A stretch of DNA of 64,000 bases, taken from assembly GCA_963978545.1 (NCBI GenBank), contig OZ021729.1:14225501-14289500 (forward strand), given 5' to 3'. Of the stretch, positions 11,101-20,460 are shown in pieces. The translations under genes were made by a program, and so were the position numbers. Each line of letters begins with the position of its first letter. Position 1 is the stretch's first letter. Below the pieces are notes generated by a model, which saw nothing but the letters and a program-made list of their open reading frames with translations, was not told where the DNA came from and searched no databases. Source of the DNA: Linyphia triangularis. Its lineage: Eukaryota > Arthropoda > Arachnida > Araneae > Linyphiidae.

Positions 11101-12011
11101 ATGATATTGAAATTATCGAATTTATTCAAAAGCTGAAAACTGAGTTCCAGATAACAGTTGGATCATTGGACTGTTTCCTCGGTATGCACATAGAAAAATT
11201 GAATGATGGTTCAATCTTTGTTGCTCAAAGTAGTTATACGAGGAAAATCCTTGACAGATTTGGAATGACTGATGTGAATTCGGTTGCAACTCCTAGTGAA
11301 AAATCTGAGATAAATGATACACAACTAAATGAAAAAGTACCCTATCGAGAGGCTGTAGGCAGTCTGATGTACCTTGCCACAGCAACGCGTCCAGATATAG
11401 CATACGCTGTAAGTGTTGTGTCTGAGAATTTGGAGAATCCATTGCTTTGTCATTGGCAGGCAGTAAAGAGAATCTTCAGATATCTCAAAGGGACAATTTC
11501 TCAGGGACTGTTGTATCGCTGTGATTACCGTCCAGGAGAACTTGAAGCCTACAGTGATGCCGACTATGCTGGTGATGTGAAGACTCGACGCTCACGTTCT
11601 GGTACTTTGTGTAAATATGCTGGTGCAGCTATTACATGGAGTAGCCAGAAACAGAAAAGTGTGGTGCTATCAACAACAGAAGCAGAATATGTGGCAGCCA
11701 GTGAAGCTACCAAAAAAGTCATATGGCTGAAACGACTGTTGGGAGAGATTACTCAGTTGAAGCACCCGCCAACTCTTCTAGTGGATAATGCGAGTGCCAT
11801 TAAGCTTGCGAAAAACCCAGAGTTTCACAAGCGATCCAAGCACATTGAAGTCAGGTTTCACTTTATTCGTGAGAAGTTTCGTGAAAATGTGCTGAATATT
11901 GAACACATTGATGGACAGCATCAGATTGCAGATATTATGACCAAGCCGCTGGCACGTTCATCTTTTGAAACTTTAAGAGATATGATGGGAATGCATGTAA
12001 ATTCTAAATGA
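8199..12011 (+). CDS. Copia gag-pol polyprotein (1,270 aa)
   Basis: A single frame encodes all products needed for retrotransposition in virus-like particles. Order: Gag-like N-terminal part (1-200); CCHC zinc knuckle C226-C229-H234-C239; aspartic protease with DSGAS at 276-280; GAG-pre-integrase zinc site H414, H419, C443, C446; integrase with D473, D535 and E571 (DD35E); reverse transcriptase with QFDVKTAFLYG near 873 and YVDDG at 958-962; RNase H with SDADYAG near 1119, STTEAEY near 1158 and KHIEVRFHFIRE near 1214. This protease-integrase-RT-RNase H order defines Ty1/copia. The start is an ATG 180 bp after the LTR. The length is normal for the family and no stop or frameshift is present. 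Together with near-identical LTRs this suggests a potentially active copy. Confidence 0.97.
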   Translation: MDFKAQIEKLEGLRNWTKWRRQVELLLWHHDVLDIAKGEKKQPEGENTTAEMISAFKKKDALAQLILVGSMDDSNCELTSTCDTAHKIWEKLLSIYEQSSGQRVDRLMKKFFSSEKISTEDMATHIARLQRNFCELNDELKRLVETELPELLLMSRIMSTLPPEYFEFKSVWESISIEDRTVNKLTERLRLIEMRLPGNPKECTAFVAKIAPKSSHPKGGKHNKRCFKCNQKGHFARICTKVIEKPTDATSKYSKQGNAFVCTVEGVSEEEVWLADSGASAHMTRFKNYFVSYESFASPKQVQVGNNSTILAYGQGVVNVEMKINGKWEKNHLSDVWYVPEVGRNLFSIGQTIDKGYNFQADNMKCMFTKDNDVRLVGKRTLKGLYALQLRVCLPEVAAEVYIATKDETAQLWHERLCHQNKRHVQKTLKKFGINVDVTNEMCIGCTFGKQHRASFGVRPNRPTEAGALIHADLCGPMQETSVGGSKYFLCFKDDFSKFRRVFFIRRKDEVKDCLNIFLNEAQTSGITIKEFLSDGGKEFDNTGVQRVLHDRGINIRVTMPYSPEQNGAIERENRTLVESARSMLHTKELPIKLWAEAVNAVVYTLNRTGPTTVEGKAPSELWLGKDIVNIDHLRIFGTKCFVHVPKQRRRKWDKKSVEGYCVGYCGDRDGYRVWLPNENKVILSRDVIFKREEVLEKTVQLTVRQGNVESNPDVTSTSSEDVLENAEDTDEDTESSEQVSTKRQVKMPAYLKDYVLLAECGVPDSYATAMASEDAEHWQCAMNEKMESLAENKVWHLVDLPPGKKLISNRWVLKVKTKGDGTVDRYKARLVARGYSQKQGIDYDETFSPVARFDTIRTVLSVAASENLHLHQFDVKTAFLYGELQEEVYMKQPEGYSDGSGRVCRLERSLYGLKQAPRCWNKRFVDFIQNQGMTCSTADPCLFYRIRSGKKLLIAIYVDDGLVAGTDDIEIIEFIQKLKTEFQITVGSLDCFLGMHIEKLNDGSIFVAQSSYTRKILDRFGMTDVNSVATPSEKSEINDTQLNEKVPYREAVGSLMYLATATRPDIAYAVSVVSENLENPLLCHWQAVKRIFRYLKGTISQGLLYRCDYRPGELEAYSDADYAGDVKTRRSRSGTLCKYAGAAITWSSQKQKSVVLSTTEAEYVAASEATKKVIWLKRLLGEITQLKHPPTLLVDNASAIKLAKNPEFHKRSKHIEVRFHFIREKFRENVLNIEHIDGQHQIADIMTKPLARSSFETLRDMMGMHVNSK

Positions 12012-12046
12012 TGTATTTGTTTCTTCTCATGTGCACAGTATATTTT

Positions 12047-12055
12047 GAGAGGAAG
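12047..12055 (+). promoter_or_regulatory. Polypurine tract of the Copia element
   Basis: GAGAGGAAG lies immediately before the 3' LTR, preceded by TTTT. This is the expected plus-strand priming site. Confidence 0.75.
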
Positions 12056-12278
12056 TGTTGAATATATCAAAATATCCATGTAACTTCAACTGTAATATCT
12101 TTTGTTTCTTTTGAATCTGTAAACACTGCAACTTCTTCACTGTTCTTTTTTCTTTCCATTTTGTTACTGTATGTTATGTGAATGTGATAACTGCATTAAA
12201 GTATTCTTTTCGTTCCTTCAATGAACTAGTTATATTTCTAGCCGATTTAAACTTGCAAATATAGCAGTAATTATATTA
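12056..12278 (+). repeat. Copia 3' LTR
   Basis: 223 bp, one visible mismatch to the 5' LTR (position 12123). It is followed directly by the remaining bases of MITE A and then MITE B. Confidence 0.93.
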
Positions 12279-12286
12279 GTCTTCTA

Positions 12287-12391
12287 TACTAGAGGACAGG
12301 ATGAGTTGAACTCACTCAATACTCTTCAACGATAGGGGAACCGGTTTCCTACAGCATATTGAGTGAGCTCAATTCATCCTGTCCTCTAGTA
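12287..12391. mobile_element. Foldback MITE B (about 105 bp)
   Basis: A near-complete palindrome: TACTAGAGGACAGGATGAG at the left, CATCCTGTCCTCTAGTA at the right. TA (12285-12286) precedes it. The matching TA lies at 13670-13671, on the far side of the Helitron, so the Helitron landed exactly between the MITE's last A and its flanking TA. TA duplication and palindromic form suggest a Tc1/mariner-type MITE. Confidence 0.72.
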
Positions 12392-13669
12392 TCTATATAT
12401 ATATAATTCTCTTGCGTGCCGCCGAATTCGGCAGTATTTCTGTTAGCAGAATGGCAAAGACTTCAAACATCCAATCACAAATTTTCTAAATGAATTTTAT
12501 GCACGAATTTCCAAATTCTGCAATTCAGTCAATCCCAATATATCTTTCAAAATTTGACTAATACAACTGGCAACAGAAAACAACTTGGATTGGCTATATT
12601 TTGTTTTTATTATTACAGAAACAAATTATTGTGGGCTCCGAAATCCTTGCGGTAAAGTTTCGAGCTCATAACCGGAGGGTTGTGGGTTCGGGCCTCCGTC
12701 CGCCAAATATCGGTGTGTATCAAATGGGGGCTGGTGCACATTAAATCTGTCGTGGCCTCAATGTCCTCTCGTTGCTGTGGTGGGGTCGGAGATAGGGGTT
12801 TACACTAGAAGATTTCGATCTCGTATTCTTCTAGATGCTCAAAATTACGAGACGTATTTGGCTGTGTTAAGCACTTTATAAGTGGCAGAAATAGACAGTA
12901 GGTAGTACCAAAAAACAAAACAAATTATTGCCTATTTAAAACATGATGCAAGATGTGGACATTTCTTTTGGAATAGAATTTCGGGAACTCTCTCTCTTAT
13001 ACAATTAAAACAACCCAGATTTGTTTGAATTCGGCAAATAACAACAACATATTTATTACGAATGTTTTCCGGATACATGGCTATAAAAACTGAGCACGGA
13101 ATTTCCTTAAAGAATATTAAGGTTTCCATGCTCACATTCACACCGATCGAATAAATACTTCAGCATTTTCGGGTAAACAATTTGACTGTTATTTTTTAAG
13201 TATCGTTAAAAGGATTATGCAAACATGTGATTGCTAATATTGCTTCGTTAAGAAATTTCTATGTGCAACTTTAATTATTTTGGCGCTTCATACAAAACCA
13301 GTCCATAAATTTAAATTGCTTTCTGAAATAACTTATCTTTTTTAAATATATGTACGAGAGTGTTTATTTGTATTGTTTTCCGAAAACGTTCTGCTACGTT
13401 GCCAAACTGTCCCTACTTAACGCGTCTCGATATAAGTAGTAGGATAATGACGTCCAAAGTATCGTAGCTCATCATAAATAATCCAACGTTTTCAGTTTCA
13501 TGTCACAGTATCACTTTTCAAGGATTTTACTGATTATGCAGCTGAAATAGCTTTTTTCTAAGGCATATTTTAAATGCTTCACTTTGAAGCGAGCGTCGCG
13601 AACCAAGGGGATTGCATACCAATCTAGAGGGTTGGCGATCGTTAGCGAACAGGTGGCGGAGCCCCCTAG
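12392..13669 (+). mobile_element. Non-autonomous Helitron (1,278 bp)
   Basis: It begins TCTATATATATATAATTC after an A and ends GGCGGAGCCCCCTAG before a T. This is the TC...CTAG form with A|T target characteristic of Helitrons. The last 60 bp (GCGAGCG..., GTTAGCGAACAGG...) match the 3' end of the Helitron ending at 37394. No Rep/helicase frame is present. It carries a SINE at 12632-12917. Confidence 0.8.
12632..12917 (+). mobile_element. tRNA-derived SINE with 13-bp target duplication
   Basis: The same 13 bases, AAACAAATTATTG, lie at 12619-12631 and 12918-12930. The left part resembles a tRNA gene, including GTGGGTTCGGGCCTCC at about 12682-12697 as a B-box-like motif, and the right end is A-rich. 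This is the structure of a SINE inserted by target-primed reverse transcription. It inserted after the Helitron formed. It is unrelated to the SINE family at 22439, 28905 and 53568. Confidence 0.82.
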
Positions 13670-13671
13670 TA

Positions 13672-14076
13672 GTATAGAAACGGCTTGGCTATGGAGGTTC
13701 TCGGTCGGTAAATAACAGAGGATGTTCATTTTCCGAATTCTGTAAGTGTGTTGGTAGGCGGCTTTGTGGAGCCATTTCAATTCCCGACTCAGAGCTAGTA
13801 ATAATACGCGAATAGCCAGGTAGTTGATGAAACAAATGGGCAGTCAGTTGATCACAGTATGAGACGATGTAAGATGAAATCGCGACTGGTAGCCTGTAAA
13901 TTCGGCTTTTACACTAAAACAACTGCCAGCTGGATAAATAGAGAACAAGGGGAGTAGAAAACTAGCGTAATTTCAATTTTACACAAAATTCAATTAAAAA
14001 TTATACTTTTCGACAACCGTATGTAACATATCAATACTAGCTACCACGGTTTATCCTGAGCTTCTGAGCAGATATA
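13672..14076. other. No recognisable gene
   Basis: Host sequence flanking the Helitron and foldback F3. Open frames here are not convincing. Confidence 0.4.
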
Positions 14077-14079
14077 CTA

Positions 14080-14318
14080 TACTAAACTCCAACTTAACTT
14101 GACATCACTAGATGATAGATCTTCACCTTGCTCATAAGCAATTAATCCATTTTAGCGGAGTGAAGACATAATTCTCGCCAAACCTTATAGAATTTTGTTC
14201 TCTACAGGATTGTGGTTTGGCGAACATTATGCTTTCACGCCTCCAAAATGGATTAAATACCTATGAGCACTATGACGATCTACCGTCTAGTGATGTCAAG
14301 TTAAGTTGAAGTTTAGTA
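14080..14318. mobile_element. Foldback MITE F3, copy 1 (239 bp)
   Basis: A nearly full-length hairpin: left arm TACTAAACTCCAACTTAACT, right arm ending AAGTTGAAGTTTAGTA, flanked by TA on each side. The inner arms (about 14140-14260, 'ttggcgaacattatgctt') also pair. The second copy at 43945-44184 is about equally long. Confidence 0.85.
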
Positions 14319-14321
14319 TAG

Positions 14322-15150
14322 ACGATTGATGTATTTGAAAGTGACAATATAGTGACATTAGATTTCACATTGCAAAATGAATCACTAACTTTGTATAATA
14401 TGGTCAATTTTTGCACAACAAAATTCAATAAACAATTATAACTTCTTCTTTTTTTTTAATCATGTCATTTACTAATTATTAGATAGCCAGTTTATTCTGA
14501 AGCTCCTTTATATTTCAAAGAATGTTTATTATATTTCAAAGTGACAAAATAGTGACAATATGTGTCACAACCCAACATGTTTCGAAATGAAAATACTCAA
14601 GTTATTCAGAGATACATCGCGTACTTGGTAATCCACATTCAAATAAAACGTCAACTACCAGAAGTACTTACCCTGAATTATAGTGCTTAGCGGTACTCAT
14701 GGAAATTGGGTAGTTCCGGCTTAAATCAATAGATGTCATCGATATATTTCCTCTTCGTTTACATTGTCGCAACAACCTGCATTTATCTCTACAAACGACA
14801 CGGATGAATCGAAGAAAAGAAGAAATATTATGCTTTGGAGAAGTAACTCGAAACTGTTTTCGAAAACAAGAGAATTAATGGCCTTAAGAGAAAGGGCACA
14901 TGTCATATAAGTTTATATTTTTTTATTTGAATAATGCAATTCCTCGTAAGCCATAATGTACAACATGAAGTAAGTATATCGTCAAGATATTAGTTTGACT
15001 ACAAAAGTTGGTAGATTTAAAAAACAAAATAGCACAAATTAGGGGGAAAATAAAAATAAATCAAGATGCTTTAAAAAGCATGCTTCAAAAGATCAAATGA
15101 TTAAGTGAAGAAAACGCCAAGATGTAATTAAAAATCCTTCAATGAATGAG
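14322..15150. other. AT-rich sequence without recognisable feature
   Basis: Nothing supportable was seen. Confidence 0.4.
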
Positions 15151-15162
15151 GTCGCTTAATAC

Positions 15163-15390
15163 TCAGAAAATGTATATAAAATATTTTGAATATCTCCTGA
15201 GCAAAAAGAATATTACACAGGCCAACAGTAGTTTTGGTGACGGATTATTTAGAGTTGATTTCTCAAGAATTTGATGCCCTGAATTCAAATATTGCATAAG
15301 TTTTTGCCTATCAGCTCGAATTTCTGAAGCACAACATTTTAATGAAATTGACAATTCTCTGACGGACTCACGGAACATTTTGGCTCTTTT
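15163..15390 (-). CDS. Candidate C-terminal exon of a tail-anchored protein
   Basis: From an ATG at 15378 the minus strand is open for 71 codons to a TGA at 15163, and the frame stays open a little upstream. The first 40 residues are amphipathic with many charged residues, probably helical or coiled-coil. Residues about 49-70 (KLLLACVIFFLLRRYSKYF) form one hydrophobic segment with basic residues, ending at the C-terminus, as in tail-anchored membrane proteins such as SNAREs. No SNARE motif could be established, so no family is named. It may be the last exon of a longer gene whose earlier exon could be 16264-16416. Confidence 0.4.
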   Translation of the reverse strand, partial: KRAKMFRESVRELSISLKCCASEIRADRQKLMQYLNSGHQILEKSTLNNPSPKLLLACVIFFLLRRYSKYFIYIF

Positions 15391-15399
15391 TTCTACTCG

Positions 15400-15890
15400 T
15401 AAACAGATAAGAATTATAAAATTAAAATGAATCTAATAGTTATGTTTTTATTTGATATAATATTACATGGTAACAAAGTTATATGGAAAAATAATAACTT
15501 TAATTTGGTCAAATATGCAGTTTTATCTACCGACGCACGAACCCATGCGTTGGTGGCATTTAAATGTATATTTGACCTAGTTAAAATAATTATTTTTCAA
15601 TATAACTTTGTCACCAACTAGAGTTACATAAGACAAAAACATAACTCTCAGATTCCTCATAATTTTAGAATTCGAATTTATTTCCGAGTAGAAAATGTCT
15701 CGTGTGCACAGCAGAGAATTGTCCAAATATACATTACACTATTTTAAGTTAAATCCATGGATCAAATAAAAATTAAACATAGAATTTTTATTATTATATT
15801 ATAGAAATATTATTATATACAATATTATTATGCCAAAATCATCATTTTTACGGAGGTTTTTTTTAATAAGAAAAAAAGAAAAAAAAATGA
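15400..15890. other. AT-rich sequence, no recognisable gene
   Basis: Possibly intronic if the two flanking minus-strand exons belong together. Confidence 0.35.
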
Positions 15891-16150
15891 TCCATACAAG
15901 AATTATTCCAAAAAATATCGCCAAACTGGCTACATTTGCAAAATGAATGATGAAACTCTGAAAACGGTAAATGACACAATGCACGCCAATATTATAGCGT
16001 AATTGAAAGCTGTACGATGTTCCACACCCCTAGTTTAAAATTAGGATGTTCCAAAACGTGGAGAAATGCAAAAAAAATCGAAAATTTGTATTTGACCGTA
16101 AGCTATACTTTCATTACCCTATGTATACATATAGGTAACTGAAAGTAAAC
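15891..16150 (+). repeat. Dispersed repeat R1, terminal part (copy 3)
   Basis: It carries 'gatgttccacacccctagt', 'gttccaaaacgtggagaaat' and the terminal hairpin at about 16109-16145 (CATTACCCTATG ... CATATAGGTAA). The central R1 core is missing. Confidence 0.7.
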
Positions 16151-16263
16151 AAGTAATTTAAATGATATTCCATGAGGCACTAAAACTTTCAGCCACCTCT
16201 CAGTTTAGAAATCAGTTATTGAAAAAATAATTAAACACATAAAACACAAAACATACGAATTAC

Positions 16264-16416
16264 CATAGCCATATATAAATTGAGTATAACCGATTGGATG
16301 TCTTCCTTACGAATTTCGCATGTCTCGTACTGCATTGTGCGAGGATTTAACTGACAAATAGAACCTTGGCCAAAATTACTACAACAGTCCTCATCTGGTT
16401 CCATCGGTAGACCCAA
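16264..16416 (-). CDS. Candidate internal exon, cysteine-containing
   Basis: The minus-strand frame reads through about 50 codons with a composition unlike the surrounding AT-rich translations (PMEPDEDCCSNFGQGSICQL, then NPRTMQYETCEIRKEDIQ). It ends at ATG|GTAATT, a usable splice donor at 16264/16263. I could not fix the acceptor. No domain is recognised. It could pair with the exon at 15163-15390. Kept because of its codon-like composition and donor, but unproven. Confidence 0.35.
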
Positions 16417-16678
16417 AGAATGTAGTTGATAAGAACAAAATCAGAGAAAAGTAAAAGGGCAAGAAACAGAACACGAGTTAGAGAGTGACCATCGATATGT
16501 AGAAGGCCATGCAACTGCGCCATGTTTTTCTTTCTACGCCGTGGATATAAGTTTAAGCTATCTCGAGCTAAAATTTATTTAGAAGTGGATACACTGATCT
16601 TCAAATTCAGCTTTTATTAGTAGTTCGATGGTTATTATGGATGATTTGTACGTTTAATATTTGTGTAAATTTTACAAA

Positions 16679-17377
16679 ATGCCGAGTCCTTGTTCCGTTC
16701 TAAAGTACAACAGGAACTCCAGAACTATTGCTAAGCTTTATATGTTCAAATTCCCTTCCGATGACAGTGTTAAAAAAAAATGGGGACTTGCGATACATCG
16801 AAAAAAATTTGTCCCAACGAAATACAGCAAGGTGAGTGTTAACTTTTTAATAAAATCTTTAATGTGTTTTTAAATATAAGTGTACAATTTTTTATTAAAG
16901 TGCAGAAAAGAAATGCTAAATATTTACAATAGTGATAACTTTTAATTGGTTTCAACTTTTTTGTTTTATTTTTCAAATGAAAGTTTAGAAAACAATCTTT
17001 GGTTCAAATTCCCAGTACGGACGAATTCTATGTGAAAGTGATTTTCGCCAACAAAGGCAGCCGCAGTAATTTTTTTTTTTTAATGACAAGTAAACAACCT
17101 ATTGTTGATATCATTTGACACTGTTTTATGAAAATTCTTGGTGCAGAATTCATACCGTACTTGGAAGTTTTACACAATCTTTACTAATTCTTAAAAATGG
17201 CCAACATAAAATAAAAATTTAACGTGGAAACTTTTTCTTATTTCATTATAAAGTTTTGTTAAAAATTCTATAGAGTTGTTTAGAAATTTGTATCTTCTAT
17301 TTAAGGTATGCGAGCTGCATTTTCATCCAAATGATTTTGTACATTCAAAACAGGCATTTGATAAGAAGACTGGATAA
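16679..17377 (+). CDS. Small spliced THAP-domain gene or remnant
   Basis: Exon 1 (16679-16831, ATG, 51 codons) ends CAAG|GTGAGT. Exon 2 (17306-17377) follows TTTAAG and runs 23 codons to TAA; the phases agree. The joined product has a Cys near the start (SPCSVLKYN), a FKFPSDDSVKKKWGLAIHRK segment and then VCELHF after the junction. That is the spacing of the C2CH THAP zinc finger, a DNA-binding fold found in P-type transposases and host regulators. The usual second Cys is missing (Tyr instead), so metal binding is doubtful. The frame ends soon after the domain, so this is a domesticated or decayed fragment. A second THAP-like end (ILCESDF near 17025) lies in the intron. Confidence 0.55.
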
Positions 17378-18030
17378 TATTAGTTTTTGTAAGGTGACAG
17401 TACATGCTTGTCTTGGAAAACATAATTGACAAAAAAAAAAATTGTACTATATATATATATTTCCTCCAAATGTAGGTTTTCTCTGAAAATATGAACCTTG
17501 AATGTAGTTGTGGTATTTAAGCTGTTAAATTATCTGTGTTTTGTTTATTGTGTATATTTGTTATGTTTTATCAATTGTATTTATCAATGTTTTGAATTGA
17601 TATTTTTCTTGTTTAATTTCACATTTCAAACATTTAGAAATATTTTAAATTACATTAAAAAAAAAAAAAAAAAAAACTTATAAACGAACAGAAATTATAC
17701 TTGATCATACTTATACGGGAATGGACGAAGTTTAAAACCTCAAGTTGTACAAAATTAATATTTTAAAATGTAGGGATAATATTATTTTTTACATTGTCAA
17801 AGAAATAAAATAATTCAATTACTTGAAATATCTTAACAAAACGTAAAATAAGGAAGATAAAATATTTCGTCACACAAAAATAATGTCTTCTCTCACTAAC
17901 TGAATGAAAAAGTGTATCCACCACATGTGACGTCATCATACCATGTTGGATGGCCTTCTTAATATCGGAGGTCATGGTTAGAGGCTCTAAAACAGACACC
18001 CATTAGAAGCTTATATTTTAATGGACTTAA
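17378..18030. other. AT-rich sequence with simple repeats
   Basis: It contains a short (TA)n tract near 17448 and a poly-A run near 17658. No gene was recognised. Confidence 0.45.
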
Positions 18031-18035
18031 TTAAC

Positions 18036-18410
18036 GGATTGACGTACGAACTTTTGTATACGGGTTAGTGGCGGCCATGGGACTTGTCATTAAGGTTTTC
18101 GTCAAAACTGCAAATGCGCATAAGATAGCTGCCATTCAAAAAAATTTTGTTTTGCAACAATTGCCAAAAAACATCTTCTAACGATTTTGATCAAAGTAGG
18201 TGCGCGGTAATGTATTTAAGGTGCTTTGAACATCCCTACCTCCGAAATTTCCATAGAAATGCGATAAAGGAGTAAAAAGTTCGAAAACGAATATTTTTAA
18301 CACAGAGTTCTTTTCAATTACCATCGCCCATCAACAACTGTTTATCCTCTGTTTCACTTACTAGAAAGGATAATGTAATATTTAGCGAAAAAATAACACT
18401 TTAACGTTAG
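18036..18410 (+). repeat. Dispersed repeat R1, copy 4 (internal part)
   Basis: It matches 26440-26760 and, inverted, 4600-4900. Shared landmarks are 'ttaaggttttcgtcaaaa', 'attgccaaaaaac' and 'gttcgaaaacgaat'. Confidence 0.6.
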
Positions 18411-18429
18411 CCCCTGGTGGTCTGTTGAG

Positions 18430-18685
18430 AACCCCTGGTCTCTCACTACAATTTCTGGATAGCTTATAAGCAGTTTCTGCTTCGCAAGCAGATGAAGCTA
18501 ATTGAATACTTCCTCCCATCTATGTTACGTAATAGGTTACCCATGGTTACCAACACATCCTAACTAGTTTGGGGGTAAGTTGCCAATGTATGTCTATGGG
18601 GACTGTTAAGCCTTCTTTGGCTTCAAGACAATAACCTACCATGCGCTATCCAGAAGTTGTAGTTAAGAGATCAATGGTGAGAGGG
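18430..18685 (-). repeat. Dispersed repeat R3, copy 2
   Basis: Inverse orientation relative to 6781-7012. It shares 'ttgaatacttcctccc' and 'aacacatcctaactagttt'. Confidence 0.7.
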
Positions 18686-18689
18686 ACTA

Positions 18690-18890
18690 GTAACTTGTGT
18701 AAGAGGATCACATATTAGGACCATTGATATAGATAAACGACTGGATAGACTGCTCAGATGGCAATGCATGGGAAAAAACACGCCGGTAGTAGATGATGAT
18801 GGATGGACGATTAACCAATCACAGTTCACTTTGATAGTTGGGTGGGAATGCGAAAAACCTTGTAAAGTGCTTGAGTAAATATTTTTGTGC
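18690..18890 (+). repeat. Dispersed repeat R4, copy 1
   Basis: It matches 34140-34320 in inverse orientation ('gttgggtgggaatgcgaaa', 'gattaaccaatcacagttc'). No coding capacity. Confidence 0.6.
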
Positions 18891-18894
18891 ACAT

Positions 18895-19360
18895 TATTAC
18901 TAATTAAGCTCTACTATTGACAGTTCTGTTGTGTGCCACCCAAGATTTTATTTTCAATCCTTGCCAATCCGTATTTTTTTGTCCACCCAATGATCTGGCA
19001 ACGGCTTCATTTTCCCAGTCGATACCGATGATTAGGGCCTGTTCTTCATTGAAACACCGGTGCGTATAAAAATGGTGGCAAATGAGTGCTAAATCTATCG
19101 AGATCTCAAAGGTCTCATGTTGTAGTGAAACGATGAGATGCTTGCTCAGTGGTGGACCTCGCCATCTGACCGAGTGCTAAATTACGAAGCTTATTTATCT
19201 ACTTTGAGCATCATATTGACAGAAATACGCATCTGGGTCAATGTGTGTAGAAGTCATTGATCTCTAACTACATCTTCTGGTTGGTTGGTTGGTTGGTTTG
19301 TACGCTCAACGATCTATTTTTTTTTTTAATGCACAATGATGGCTAATCAGACCGGGACCT
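18895..19360. other. No recognisable gene
   Basis: A (GGTT)n tract lies near 19279-19300. Nothing else is supportable. Confidence 0.4.
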
Positions 19361-19365
19361 ACAGC

Positions 19366-19531
19366 TTAACGTGGATACGCTGAGCAGAGCAGAGCGGAGT
19401 GGATTGGATTAGACCTAGCTCCAAGGCTTCCAACGATCCCAGCTTTGTACGTGTAGTGGTGTGTTTTCATATTGCCTTGGAGATGGATCTAATCCACTCT
19501 GCTCTGCTCAACGTATAATGGAAGCCTAGCG
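19366..19531. mobile_element. Foldback element F1, copy 2
   Basis: Left arm GCTGAGCAGAGCAGAGCGG continues to 'tagctccaaggc'. The right arm starts 'gccttggagatgg' and runs through CTCTGCTCTGCTCAACG. It is related to 7016-7211 by the GAGCAGAGCAG arm. Confidence 0.65.
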
Positions 19532-19768
19532 GGAATGAAACTGAGTAACAATCGGCGGAGTGCATTGTTATGTAGTGATTTTATATGTAGGAGGCCATGA
19601 AGCTTGTTATGAGCCCTACGCTGTTAAAGAAAAAAAAAAATAGCTCCTTATTGACAACACAAAAGTCCCGTTTTGGCCGCTCTAATACTACGTAATTAGT
19701 TTCTAGTTTCTTCGAGCAACATCTTAACGACGTGACCATCTTAAATTTAGAAGTTCGGGTATCGAGAT

Positions 19769-20161
19769 ATGGACGCCGCCCAGCTGTTCACAGAAAGCCT
19801 GCTTTTCACCGTTTTTAGCTCTTTTAACTTGCAGTGGTATTATCTTATTAAAACACCCAATCCGAGCTATCAACGAGACTTTGAATCCCGCGAAGGAATC
19901 GGCATCAGAAGAAACGCGATGCGAATCGGCAGTGATTTTCTCGACAGAAGTATACGAGCTGGTGTGTTTTCATGTTATATGTCTACCGAAGGCAGCTTCT
20001 ATAACGTGGCCTCGTATGCAACCCGACTGTATCCCACAAAAGAGCAACTGCTTGATCGATTGGTGTGCATTGCATGTCTAGGTGCTCACTTTGTGAAACT
20101 CGGAGTCGACGAAGCTCGCTATTGGGCTTACAAAAAGATCTACGAAACTGTAAATGTCTAA
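19769..20161 (+). CDS. Bcl-2-like protein (BH3 and BH1 features), 130 aa
   Basis: A clean ATG-to-TAA frame with codon use unlike the AT-rich surroundings. Residues about 48-61 (IRRNAMRIGSDFLD) fit a BH3 helix, where the core reads Ile-Gly-x-Asp. Residues about 92-111 (QLLDRLVCIACLGAHFVKLG) fit the BH1 region at the start of the central hydrophobic helix, though the usual Asn-Trp-Gly before the Arg is replaced. The N-terminal 22 residues look like the first amphipathic helix. Proteins with this fold regulate mitochondrial apoptosis. The product is shorter than typical members (about 160-230 aa) and lacks a visible BH2 or C-terminal anchor; GTAAAT near the end could be a splice donor to further exons. 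It is read here from motif spacing only. A host gene, a captured viral-type homologue or chance are all open. Confidence 0.45.
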   Translation: MDAAQLFTESLLFTVFSSFNLQWYYLIKTPNPSYQRDFESREGIGIRRNAMRIGSDFLDRSIRAGVFSCYMSTEGSFYNVASYATRLYPTKEQLLDRLVCIACLGAHFVKLGVDEARYWAYKKIYETVNV

Positions 20162-20460
20162 TTCAGCTTGCACAGTTACACACCTTGTTGATATTAGACG
20201 GCGAATCACTTGTATTTCAAAGTGTGTACTTGTATTTAAAATTGACATAGGTGTGTTGTTTTTATCACACCTTTTCAACAGAATCAAGAATGTCTCTGAA
20301 CTCGTGGCTTCAAGATAGAATAAGCATGCGTGGATCCTTACCTTTTCTTTTTTTTAAAAGATTGTTGTTGACCCTCGACAAATAGATATTAAGCAGGGCA
20401 TCAAAAATAAAAATGATTTTATCGAGCATATATGGTTTTAGGAGTAAGTTTCACTTACTA

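Larger units (their letters stand above)
7796..12278 (+). mobile_element. Intact Ty1/copia LTR retrotransposon
   Basis: The complete element is 4,483 bp: 223-bp LTRs, tRNA-derived primer binding site, one uninterrupted gag-pol frame and a polypurine tract. The two LTRs differ at one base that I could see (G at 7863, A at 12123), so the insertion is very recent. It lies inside foldback MITE A. Flanking pentamers (gtaag left, gtctt right) do not form an obvious 5-bp target duplication, which is unusual for a young copy. Confidence 0.95.
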
